NCBI GenBank assembly: GCA_026417715.1
Contig: JAOACU010000156.1
Location: forward strand, 1 to 6,459
Reading direction: 5' to 3'
Source of the DNA: Anaerolineae bacterium
Lineage (GTDB): Bacteria; Chloroflexota; Anaerolineae; UBA4142
DNA length: 6,459 bases
Part shown: piece after piece, positions 1 through 5,716 of the stretch
Position numbering within the stretch: position 1 is the stretch's first letter
How the letters are laid out: each line of letters opens with the position of its first letter
Notes under the pieces: generated by a model
The model's database searches: none
The model's input: the letters and a program-made list of their open reading frames with translations, nothing else
What the model was told of the DNA's origin: nothing
Position numbers and translations under genes: made by a program

Positions 1-723
1 CGCGAGCCACGCCACGCGTGAGTTGAATTCGCGCAAGGCAAACGTAAACACCGCGCCAAGTGTGAGCAAAAGAAAAACGAAATGCACCAGTTGCGCGACG
101 ACATCGCCTTTCAACATCATTCCTGCGAGAAACAGCATTTGACCGAGCGATGGAAAACTGAAATAGACGATGTCAGGTGGAGCAGCGATGCGACCTTGTT
201 CCAATGCAACTTTGGGAATGACGAGGTGATATGTTTGCGCATCCCACGCGGTTGGCGGTAACAGCGCGACTATGCCACCGATAATCAACGTGAACACGAC
301 GAACAACGCAAGCACGCGTTCAAATCGCGAGGCAATCGGAAATTGGAGCGCGCGCGCTTGACGCCACACTGCGCGCAGATCGTCGCGTAGGAAAAACACG
401 CCAAGCACGAACAACGCCCAGAACACGAGACGATGAACGATGACGAGTCCTAGCGCAAAGGTGGCAAGCGCGAGCAGACCCAAGCCGAGTCCTGTCTGCA
501 AAATGAGCGCGTCGAATGGTGAATCAAATTCAAGTGCGCGCAAGACGCGATGTCCCACTGCCGCGCCAAGCGCGACAAGCGCGCCCGCGATCATCACATC
601 GCTGAGCGCGTTCAGAATCGCCAGCGCGTTCTCCGCGCTGAACGGTTTGTGGACGATGTAATAGTTGAGCGTAACCAGAAAAATCCACGCCAGCGCGAGC
701 GCGATCAACAAGACGCGTTTCAT
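1..723 (-). CDS. GT-C-type polytopic membrane glycosyltransferase (GT39/ArnT-like), C-terminus beyond window
   Basis: An open frame of 241 codons starts at the ATG at 723-721 and runs without a stop off the left edge. The protein is very hydrophobic, with membrane-like segments near residues 4-20, 43-58, 72-97, 100-112, 138-156, 193-203 and 212-228. The motif WDAQTYHLVIPK (160-171) follows the fifth hydrophobic segment. It matches the Asp/Tyr-His-Leu signature that many GT-C glycosyltransferases carry in their first extracytoplasmic loop, with Asp161 as the likely acidic catalytic or donor-binding residue. The family uses polyprenyl-phosphate sugars at the outer face of the membrane; substrate and acceptor here are unknown. 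The start is supported by a 1-nt TGATG overlap with the upstream gene and a GAGG seven bases before the ATG. An uncharacterised polytopic protein outside GT39 is possible. The class is moderately secure, the exact family is not. Confidence 0.8.
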   Translation of the reverse strand, partial: MKRVLLIALALAWIFLVTLNYYIVHKPFSAENALAILNALSDVMIAGALVALGAAVGHRVLRALEFDSPFDALILQTGLGLGLLALATFALGLVIVHRLVFWALFVLGVFFLRDDLRAVWRQARALQFPIASRFERVLALFVVFTLIIGGIVALLPPTAWDAQTYHLVIPKVALEQGRIAAPPDIVYFSFPSLGQMLFLAGMMLKGDVVAQLVHFVFLLLTLGAVFTFALREFNSRVAWLA

Positions 724-1700
724 CAAGACGCCTCACGTGTCAAAAAGTAAAGCGCGGCAAGTGGAATCAGCGCGTAGCCACCGCCAAAGTTATTCAACGC
801 TTTGTCCAAAATCAGCGCGAGCCAACCCAGAATCACTATCGCGAGAATTTGTTGTCGCCCGCGCAACATCGGCAAAATCAAAATCAAATTCGATGCGAGA
901 ATCACAGGGTTGATCAGCAGACCGAGCGATTGAAACGCGGCGGCGCGTTGCGGCGCGTGTCGTAGCGCGCGCACGAACAAGATCGCGCTGAGTAACGCAA
1001 GCGCAACAAAAATTATCGTCGCGATACCACCCAAGCACCACCACGACCACAACGAAGTCGTGAGCAAGGGCAACAGCGAAACTTGGTTCGTGCGCAACGA
1101 TAACACTTCCCACATCTGCCACACCCAACGCGGATTGACGATGAACGATGGCAACCACAACGCGCTCATCGTCAGCGCAAACACTTTGAGGTTATTCCAA
1201 TCGCGCGTTACGAGCCAATGCCAAATGATGTACGCCACCGCGAGAAACGTAACGTGCGGTTTGAACAACAGGAACGCTGCCCCCAGCCCCGCCAGCATCG
1301 GACGATTGGCGAACACCCACGCGAGCGGCAACAACAGCCACGCATCGAACATCGCATCGGTGATGATGAACCAAAACGGTGGATACAAAAATGCCAGCAC
1401 GCCATCGCCGCGCAATAGAATCAAAACGAAAACGAACGCAAAGAAAATCCAAACGACTTTGAACCATTCAGGCAGCAACGAGAGCGGGACAAAAATCCAC
1501 AACATCGTTGGCAACGGATAATAACGATCCAAACCGTACGGATTGTTGCCCGCGCGCACATCGTGCCCCATTCGCAGATAATTGCCATAGTCCCAAGGAT
1601 GCCACTCGGCAAGGCGCGGAAAAGTGATGTACAACTCGATTGCCAAAACCAAAATGCCAACACCGATCAAAATGAGCGCGAGATTACGTCGCATCGTCAT
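723..1700 (-). CDS. GT87-like (DUF2029) polytopic membrane glycosyltransferase
   Basis: This 325-residue integral membrane protein has about nine hydrophobic segments. After the first segment (about 6-27) lies an external loop with HPWDYGNYLRMG (34-45) followed by GNNPYGLDRYYPLP (51-64). The Asp, the NPYG and the following YYP resemble the first-loop signature of the GT87/DUF2029 alpha-mannosyltransferase group. The LLFKPHV segment (144-150) and the NPVILASN stretch (264-271) also fit that family. Family members transfer a sugar from a polyprenyl-phosphate donor outside the membrane; Asp37 is the best candidate catalytic residue. The length is slightly short for GT87 (about 350-450). The ATG overlaps the stop of the DUF362 gene by 4 nt (ATGA), and the stop overlaps the next gene by 1 nt, so translation is probably coupled. 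Donor and acceptor are not deducible. Confidence 0.8.
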   Translation of the reverse strand: MTMRRNLALILIGVGILVLAIELYITFPRLAEWHPWDYGNYLRMGHDVRAGNNPYGLDRYYPLPTMLWIFVPLSLLPEWFKVVWIFFAFVFVLILLRGDGVLAFLYPPFWFIITDAMFDAWLLLPLAWVFANRPMLAGLGAAFLLFKPHVTFLAVAYIIWHWLVTRDWNNLKVFALTMSALWLPSFIVNPRWVWQMWEVLSLRTNQVSLLPLLTTSLWSWWCLGGIATIIFVALALLSAILFVRALRHAPQRAAAFQSLGLLINPVILASNLILILPMLRGRQQILAIVILGWLALILDKALNNFGGGYALIPLAALYFLTREAS

Positions 1701-2752
1701 CCTATTTGCGGCGGACGTTCGTACTCGCGTCGAAGCCGCGCAAGCGATTCACCCACAATTTCGATTTTGCCCGCGTCAATCGTACCAATGCCTGCCCACG
1801 CCGCGAACGCGAGATAATCAATCTGTGCGGGATCGAATCCCATCAACCGCGCGCACGTGGCATCCACCGCAAGCAAATCGTTACCCGCAACGATGACGCC
1901 ACTTGGCACTGCACTACCAAAGATGGGACCATCGCCTTGCAAACCGACAATGTCATCCACCACTGCACACGCGCGCGTCGGTAACGAATCCGCGAGTTCG
2001 GCAAGAAACGCAGGGATGCCTTGAATGTGCAAGGTGTTTTTGGGCCAGCCGTATTTTATCCCTGGCACGATGCCAAACAAATTCTTCACACTCGCCGAAA
2101 CTTGCGTCCAATGATGCGTTTTCATTTTTGGCATCGAGACCAACACATCCGCTTCGCAAACCGTCCGCGCAACAAAAAGTGTTTTGAGTCTTGTGTAACC
2201 ACCACGCAACGGCACTTCTACCAAATCGTCATAGTTGAGGTCAACGAAAGTAACACGTTCGCGCGCGAGCAAATCGCTGTAACCTGTCGCATCGAGAATC
2301 GCTTGTGGGTCGCGACGAAACGTCACACCTTCGGCAACGATGATTTCACGCGCGCCCAGTTCTCGCGCCAAGTGAATCATCGCTTGCACGACGCGCGGAT
2401 GGGTGTAGCACGGTAAATCACCCACCACGTCCACCAGATTCGGTTTGAGGACGACGCGCGCGCCGCGCAAATCAGGCATTGCCGCGTCGTGCCATGCCGC
2501 GCGCACCGCGCCCAACACATCCGCCTCGTACGACGCGCACGCGGCAAGCGCAACGCGCGCGTTCGGCGCGAAGAATCGCGCGATGTTGCCACGCACCATC
2601 CAGCGAAACCACTTGTCGAATCCAACGGGTTCGGTGGTTTTGTAAATCACGCTCGCGCCTGCCGCAATGCCAGTGAGAAGCGCAAGGCGGAGAAACGTAC
2701 GACGAGAGATGAGAGATTGGAGATTGGAGATTGGAGATTGGTTGTTGGTCAT
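1697..2752 (-). CDS. Tat-exported DUF362 domain protein
   Basis: A 351-residue protein. Residues 16-36 form a twin-arginine signal (SRRTFLRLALLTG, Arg17-Arg18, then a hydrophobic stretch), so export in folded form is expected; no clear AxA cleavage site is visible, so it may stay membrane-anchored. DUF362 hallmarks follow: VVLKPNLVD (100-108), MPKMKTHHWTQ (207-217), SVKNLFGIVPG (221-231), LQGDGPIFG (271-279) and VDATCARLMGFDP (296-308). DUF362 proteins often carry an iron-sulfur ferredoxin module. None is present here, and the five cysteines are scattered. The biochemical activity of the family is not established. The ATG at 2752 is the only plausible start before the RR motif. It has no Shine-Dalgarno sequence, and the first 15 residues are written in a heptamer repeat. 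The gene overlaps the glycosyltransferase after it by 4 nt. Confidence 0.88.
   Translation of the reverse strand: MTNNQSPISNLQSLISRRTFLRLALLTGIAAGASVIYKTTEPVGFDKWFRWMVRGNIARFFAPNARVALAACASYEADVLGAVRAAWHDAAMPDLRGARVVLKPNLVDVVGDLPCYTHPRVVQAMIHLARELGAREIIVAEGVTFRRDPQAILDATGYSDLLARERVTFVDLNYDDLVEVPLRGGYTRLKTLFVARTVCEADVLVSMPKMKTHHWTQVSASVKNLFGIVPGIKYGWPKNTLHIQGIPAFLAELADSLPTRACAVVDDIVGLQGDGPIFGSAVPSGVIVAGNDLLAVDATCARLMGFDPAQIDYLAFAAWAGIGTIDAGKIEIVGESLARLRREYERPPQIG
2714..2741. repeat. Heptamer array, agattgg x4
   Basis: Four perfect tandem copies of agattgg (plus strand) are followed by two degenerate copies up to about 2756. The array lies inside the DUF362 gene, where it encodes the polar n-region before the twin arginines (roughly QSPISNLQS). 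Its unit is related to the inverted array at 2980-3015: agagattgg at 2712-2720 is the exact reverse complement of ccaatctct at 2978-2986. Confidence 0.9.
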
Positions 2753-2766
2753 TGGTTCAACGTTGT

Positions 2767-2808
2767 AGGTTTGAGGTTTCAGGTTTCAGGTTTGAGGTTT
2801 CAAGGTTC
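2767..2808. repeat. Heptamer array, aggttt(g/c) x5-6
   Basis: Five contiguous 7-nt units (aggtttg, aggtttc, aggtttc, aggtttg, aggtttc) and one degenerate copy (aaggttc). It lies immediately upstream of the DUF362 start and fills the place where a ribosome binding site would be expected. No promoter or Shine-Dalgarno sequence is visible in it. Confidence 0.9.
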
Positions 2809-2820
2809 ATGCATCACGTC

Positions 2821-2890
2821 TCACGTATTACGTATTGCGTATCACGTATTGCGTATCACGTATTACGCAATACGCAATACGCAATACGAA
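2821..2890. repeat. Heptamer array of acgtatt / gcgtatc / acgcaat variants, ten units
   Basis: Ten consecutive 7-nt units: tcacgta, ttacgta, ttgcgta, tcacgta, ttgcgta, tcacgta, ttacgca, atacgca, atacgca, atacgaa. Orientation flips near 2863, so the second part is roughly the reverse complement of the first. It begins 3 nt after the stop codon of the QW-repeat gene and takes up half of the 138-nt gap between the two genes. Every unit carries an invariant CG-spaced core. Confidence 0.92.
2838..2888 (-). other. 51-nt heptamer hairpin just after the QW-repeat gene
   Basis: On the minus strand the sequence is CG spaced every seven bases by the blocks TATTG, TATTG, TATTG, TAATA (loop), TGATA, CAATA, TGATA. 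The three left blocks pair with the three right blocks. The central pair is Watson-Crick, and the other two each contain two wobble pairs. In RNA of the coding direction this gives a 23-bp stem, four of the pairs G-U, closed by a 5-nt loop. In the opposite-strand RNA the same four positions would be A-C mismatches. No T tract follows, so it is not a standard intrinsic terminator; it could attenuate, stabilise or process the message. The structure is read directly; the role is inference. Confidence 0.65.
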
Positions 2891-3745
2891 CTACACACCA
2901 CCACTCGCAATAGCCGTAATAAACGGATTGCCCTCCCAACTTCCATCTGCATGTTGCAACGCGTTCAAGCGCGCCGCCCAATCTCTAATCTCTAAATCTC
3001 TAATCTCTAATCTCCACGCTCTCATCGCCCAAATTCCCCACGCAAGTTCCGCCGACGTTCGCGCTTGATCCAACGCGCGCCGCAAATACTGGATGGCACT
3101 CGCCACTCGCCACTCACCACTCGCTACTCCCAGTGCACGTAACGCCAGCAACACCATCGCCGTGTCTTGAATCGTCGCAGGAATTTTCTTGTCCAACATC
3201 CAAGGATTGCCAACGTTCCAACCACCATCTGGGCACGCGCGATCGAACAAGTAGGCAATGCCTTCGCGCACGCGCGCGTGATCGCGCACACCTGCGGCAA
3301 CGAGTGCAAGAAGCGCAAGTGAGGTGGGATGCACCCACGCGGCATCGCCGCGTTGCCAGGGCCAGCCCGTGAGCGCAGAATCAATGCGAAACAATGTTTG
3401 AATCGTCTGGCGCGCGCTAGGATCGGTGAGGCGTTGTCCTTCCGTTGTGAGCAACCACTGCACACCGCGCGCGACAGCATCGCGCGCCTCAGAAAAATCA
3501 GCGAGCGCGTACACTGCCCACGCGGTCATCCATCCGCTTTCAGTGTCGCGCGCGGCGATGCCCCAACCGCCGTCGGCACGTTGCAACGCAAGAAGAAAAT
3601 CGCGCCCGCGCGCGCGTGCCGTCGAATCGGTGAGCACACGCAGCACTGCCGCCGTCGGTTCGACGTACGACATTCCGCCAACCCGATAGCCCCAGCCACC
3701 ATCGGGATTTTGCGCGCGCAACAAAAATTCGATGGCGTTCGACAT
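2891..3745 (-). CDS. QW-repeat alpha/alpha-barrel protein (prenyltransferase/squalene cyclase-like)
   Basis: With the ATG at 3745 this is a 284-residue protein with at least four QW-type motifs: QNPDGGWGY (12-20), LQRADGGWGI (54-63), CPDGGWNVG (171-179) and LQHADGSWEG (263-272). Between them are helix pairs typical of the (alpha/alpha) toroid of squalene/oxidosqualene cyclases and prenyltransferase beta subunits. The protein is under half the length of a squalene-hopene cyclase (about 630). The segment where a DxDD acid motif might sit reads ATIQDTAMVLLAL (190-202), so that motif is absent and cyclase activity is not supported. No signal peptide or membrane segment is seen. A longer frame exists from a TTG at 3802, but that codon lies in the terminator tail of gcvPB and covers the promoter, so it is rejected. 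Two heptamer arrays are translated within the gene (VASGEWRVAS and RLEIRDLEIRDW). It is the first gene of the downstream operon; the function is unknown. Confidence 0.85.
   Translation of the reverse strand: MSNAIEFLLRAQNPDGGWGYRVGGMSYVEPTAAVLRVLTDSTARARGRDFLLALQRADGGWGIAARDTESGWMTAWAVYALADFSEARDAVARGVQWLLTTEGQRLTDPSARQTIQTLFRIDSALTGWPWQRGDAAWVHPTSLALLALVAAGVRDHARVREGIAYLFDRACPDGGWNVGNPWMLDKKIPATIQDTAMVLLALRALGVASGEWRVASAIQYLRRALDQARTSAELAWGIWAMRAWRLEIRDLEIRDWAARLNALQHADGSWEGNPFITAIASGGV
2980..3015. repeat. Heptamer array aatctct x5 inside the QW-repeat gene
   Basis: Four aatctct copies and a terminal aatctcc, with a single extra A at 2994 between the second and third copies. Five heptamers would be 35 nt; the extra base makes 36, exactly twelve codons. 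It encodes the duplicated peptide RLEIRDLEIRDW (residues 245-256), a charged linker between two helices of the barrel. The unit is an inverted relative of the array at 2714-2741. Confidence 0.9.
3095..3129. repeat. Heptamer array (g/a)c(c/t)actc x5 inside the QW-repeat gene
   Basis: Five 7-nt units, ggcactc, gccactc, gccactc, accactc and gctactc, with each unit ending in actc. They encode VASGEWRVAS (residues 207-216), lying between the helix ending in LLALRALG and the next helix. Some outer units could be native coding sequence; the inner three are clearly repeated. Confidence 0.8.
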
Positions 3746-3752
3746 TGCCCAG

Positions 3753-3781
3753 AGAGTATCACGCGCCTTGATGAATGTCAA
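3753..3781 (-). promoter_or_regulatory. Sigma70-like promoter, probably leaderless, for the QW-repeat operon
   Basis: On the minus strand there is a perfect TTGACA at 3781-3776, a 17-nt spacer, then TACTCT at 3758-3753 preceded by TG one base away (extended -10, TGATACTCT). Seven bases separate the -10 hexamer from the A of the ATG at 3745. The expected start of transcription is therefore at or within a base or two of the initiation codon, and no Shine-Dalgarno sequence is present. The -10 hexamer itself matches consensus at only three of six positions, so the call rests on the -35, the spacing and the TG. Confidence 0.6.
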
Positions 3782-3800
3782 GGGGGAAATTAGACACACC

Positions 3801-3832
3801 AATAAAAAAGCAGGGAGATTTCTCTCCCTGCT
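3801..3832 (-). terminator. Intrinsic terminator of gcvPB
   Basis: On the minus strand the stem AGCAGGGAGA / TCTCCCTGCT (plus-strand arms 3809-3818 and 3823-3832) is perfect over 10 bp. It is closed by a GAAA tetraloop and followed directly by TTTTTATT. The stem starts six bases after the gcvPB stop. The plus-strand side lacks a T tract, so it works in one direction only. It separates the glycine cleavage block from the downstream operon. Confidence 0.93.
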
Positions 3833-3838
3833 CTCACC

Positions 3839-5293
3839 TCACTGACGTTTGTATCGCAACACCGGCTCGCGCGCGGCTTTGACTTCATCGAGTCGTGTGA
3901 CCGGCGCGGTGTGCGGCGCGTTCTTCAACACATCGGGGTTCGTGCGCGCTTCTTCCGCGATTTGCAACAACGCATCGGCAAATTCGTCCAAACTTTCTTT
4001 CGATTGCGTCTCCGTCGGCTCGATCATCAAACATTCGGGCACTGTGAGCGGAAAGTAGATGGTTGGCGGATAGAAACCGTAATCCTGAATGCGTTTGGCG
4101 ATGTCGAGCGTGCGCACGCCGTACTTTTCGACGAACGGTGTGCCGTTCAACACAAATTCGTGTTTGCACACACGATTGCCGAACGGCGCATAGTACACCT
4201 CCTTGAGTCGCGCAAGGAGATAGTTGGCATTGATGACCGAGTCTTCGGCAACGCGCGCGAGATTTTCCTTGCCGATAGTACGCACGTACACGTACGCGCG
4301 CACAAGCGCGAGGAAATTGCCATAAAACGATTTGACGCGCCCAATGGATTTGCGCGGCATTGCGAATTCATAACGCTTGCCCTTTTTCACGACAATCGGT
4401 CCCGGTAAAAATTGTGCGAGGTCCTTGCGTACCATCACCGCGCCCGCGCCCGGACCACCGCCGCCGTGTGGCACAGAAAACGTCTTGTGCAAGTTGCTGT
4501 GCAAAATGTCAATCCCCAAATCACCGGGCTTGACGATACCGACGAGCGCGTTCAAGTTCGCGCCATCGCCGTACACCAAACCACCAACATCGTGAATCAC
4601 CTGGCACACCTCACGAATGTGCTCCTCGAACAAACCTAACGTGTTCGGATTCGTAATCATCAAGCCGACGGTTTCTTCGTTCGCGAGTTTGCGCAATTCA
4701 TCCAAGTCCACGTTGCCGCGCGCATCCGATTTGACCTGCACGACTTGATAGCCGCTCATCGAAGAGGTCGCGGGGTTGGTGCCGTGCGCCGAATCGGGCA
4801 CGAGGACTTTTTTACGATGCGTCTCCCCGCGCGCTTTGTGGTACGCATGAATGATGAGAATGCCGGCAAGTTCACCTTGCGCGCCTGCGGCTGGCTGCAA
4901 CGTGACGCCGGGCAAGCCGCAAATTTCGCCGAGCATCGTTTGCAATTCGTACATCAGTTGCAACGCGCCTTGCACATCGTCCACGTCTTGATATGGATGC
5001 ACAGTCGTAAAGCCGGGCAATTTCACCGCTTCTTCGTTGATCTTGGGATTGTACTTCATCGTGCACGAGCCAAGCGGATAGATGCCCAAATCCACACAGT
5101 AATTTTTCTGCGACAGGCGCGTGAAATGACGCACCACATCCACTTCGGACACTTCGGGCAAATCGAGGTCTTGGCGCGTGTTTTTCGGTAGTGGCGTCAA
5201 CGGCACATCGCATTCGGGCAATGCCGCGCCTTCGCGCCCTGGCGCACTCAATTCGTAGATGATCGGTTCGGTTTTATTGGCAACGATAGTCAT
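3839..5293 (-). CDS. gcvPB: Glycine dehydrogenase (aminomethyl-transferring) subunit 2, P-protein beta subunit
   Basis: A complete 484-residue PLP-dependent subunit of the glycine cleavage system. With GcvPA it decarboxylates glycine and passes the aminomethyl group to lipoylated H protein, in the cytoplasm. The pyridoxal-binding stretch LHKTFSVPHGGGGPGAG (268-284) has the Schiff-base lysine at Lys270. Other family signatures are YPLGSCTMKYNPK (72-84), QPAAGAQGELAG (133-144), SAHGTNPA (168-175), ITNPNTLGLFE (213-223), and the C-terminal EPTET segment. The length is typical for the separate subunit. The ATG at 5293 has a strong AGGAGG four bases upstream. It ends six bases before an intrinsic terminator. 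It is split from gcvPA by a four-helix-bundle gene. No residue is missing and the gene appears functional. Confidence 0.97.
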   Translation of the reverse strand: MTIVANKTEPIIYELSAPGREGAALPECDVPLTPLPKNTRQDLDLPEVSEVDVVRHFTRLSQKNYCVDLGIYPLGSCTMKYNPKINEEAVKLPGFTTVHPYQDVDDVQGALQLMYELQTMLGEICGLPGVTLQPAAGAQGELAGILIIHAYHKARGETHRKKVLVPDSAHGTNPATSSMSGYQVVQVKSDARGNVDLDELRKLANEETVGLMITNPNTLGLFEEHIREVCQVIHDVGGLVYGDGANLNALVGIVKPGDLGIDILHSNLHKTFSVPHGGGGPGAGAVMVRKDLAQFLPGPIVVKKGKRYEFAMPRKSIGRVKSFYGNFLALVRAYVYVRTIGKENLARVAEDSVINANYLLARLKEVYYAPFGNRVCKHEFVLNGTPFVEKYGVRTLDIAKRIQDYGFYPPTIYFPLTVPECLMIEPTETQSKESLDEFADALLQIAEEARTNPDVLKNAPHTAPVTRLDEVKAAREPVLRYKRQ

Positions 5294-5297
5294 ATTT

Positions 5298-5303
5298 CCT
5301 CCT
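5298..5303 (-). promoter_or_regulatory. Ribosome binding site of gcvPB
   Basis: A perfect AGGAGG with a four-base spacer to the ATG at 5293. It is the strongest Shine-Dalgarno in the window; the genes after the terminator have weak ones or none. Confidence 0.85.
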
Positions 5304-5306
5304 AAA

Positions 5307-5337
5307 CGTAAAACGCAAAAGTGGGAAACGCAAAACT
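5307..5337. repeat. Short repeat remnant, inverted relative to the array at 5717-5860
   Basis: The plus strand reads cgtaaaacgcaaaag followed by tgggaaacgcaaaact. This resembles the minus-strand unit GGAAAGGCAAAACG of the array on the other side of the small gene, so the two flanks are in opposite orientation. It fills the whole gap between the small gene and the gcvPB ribosome binding site. Similarity is imperfect and was judged by eye. Confidence 0.5.
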
Positions 5338-5716
5338 ATTTGTCTTGCACGCGAGTTTTAGTCTGTTTGCTGGTGACGATAGATTTGGCGAGAATCAGTT
5401 TGATTTCCAATGCTTCTTGGATCAAGGCGTCAATCTGGTGGGCAGGTACGAGTCCCGCGTCTTTGATCAACCGCGACCAATAGTGAGTCTCTTTGGCTTC
5501 TCTAAACGCGATGGTCAATTTGTAGACGAACTCGCGCTTGGTGGACGCGCCAAATGCCTCTTCGACGTTCGCGCCCACTGACGTACCCGAGCGCAACACT
5601 TGGCGTCCTAGAATTTCTCCCGCTGGAGTCTTTGGTAACGCCGAAACAAGTTTGATGATGCGCAACGCGAACTTGTATGTGCGCTCATCCAATCTCTCCA
5701 CAGCCCCTCCTTCCAT
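5336..5716 (-). CDS. Four helix bundle protein (IVP / 23S rRNA intervening-sequence family)
   Basis: A 126-residue soluble helical protein of the family first found inside 23S rRNA intervening sequences (PF05635-type), which also includes the fold of the diversity-generating-retroelement accessory protein Avd. Family marks are LRSGTSVGANVEEA (41-54) and AFREAKETHYWSRLI (70-84), with the normal length of about 115-130 residues. The role of stand-alone members is not established; a pentameric nucleic-acid-binding barrel is known for Avd. Two starts are possible: ATG at 5716 with AAAGG six bases upstream, or GTG at 5701 with AAGGAGG just before it; the conserved domain begins after either. No reverse transcriptase or variable repeat is visible nearby. 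It lies between gcvPA and gcvPB, bordered on both sides by repeat sequence, and is probably inserted there. Confidence 0.88.
   Translation of the reverse strand: MEGGAVERLDERTYKFALRIIKLVSALPKTPAGEILGRQVLRSGTSVGANVEEAFGASTKREFVYKLTIAFREAKETHYWSRLIKDAGLVPAHQIDALIQEALEIKLILAKSIVTSKQTKTRVQDK

Noticed and set aside
2838..2888. Intrinsic terminator for the QW-repeat gene
   Set aside because: The hairpin is long, but on the minus strand it is followed by TAATACG and not by a T tract.
2489..2995. 168-codon plus-strand frame over the DUF362 start and intergenic repeats
   Set aside because: It is antisense to a clear DUF362 gene, and its C-terminal half (SRITYCVSRIAYH-like text) is a translation of the heptamer arrays.
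2891..3745. Squalene-hopene cyclase
   Set aside because: The protein has less than half the required length and no DxDD motif.
3746..3802. N-terminal extension of the QW-repeat gene to a TTG at 3802 (19 more residues)
   Set aside because: The TTG sits in the T tract of the gcvPB terminator, lacks a ribosome binding site, and the extension overlaps the predicted promoter; the QW domain starts just after the ATG at 3745.
3911..4408. 165-codon plus-strand frame opposite gcvPB (also 4745-5191 and 3329-3793)
   Set aside because: These are shadows caused by the GCG/CGC-rich codon use of the true minus-strand genes; no family features and no ribosome binding sites.
5336..5716. Avd accessory gene of a diversity-generating retroelement
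   Set aside because: The fold family matches, but no reverse transcriptase, template repeat or variable repeat is seen in the window; the general IVP/four-helix-bundle call is safer.
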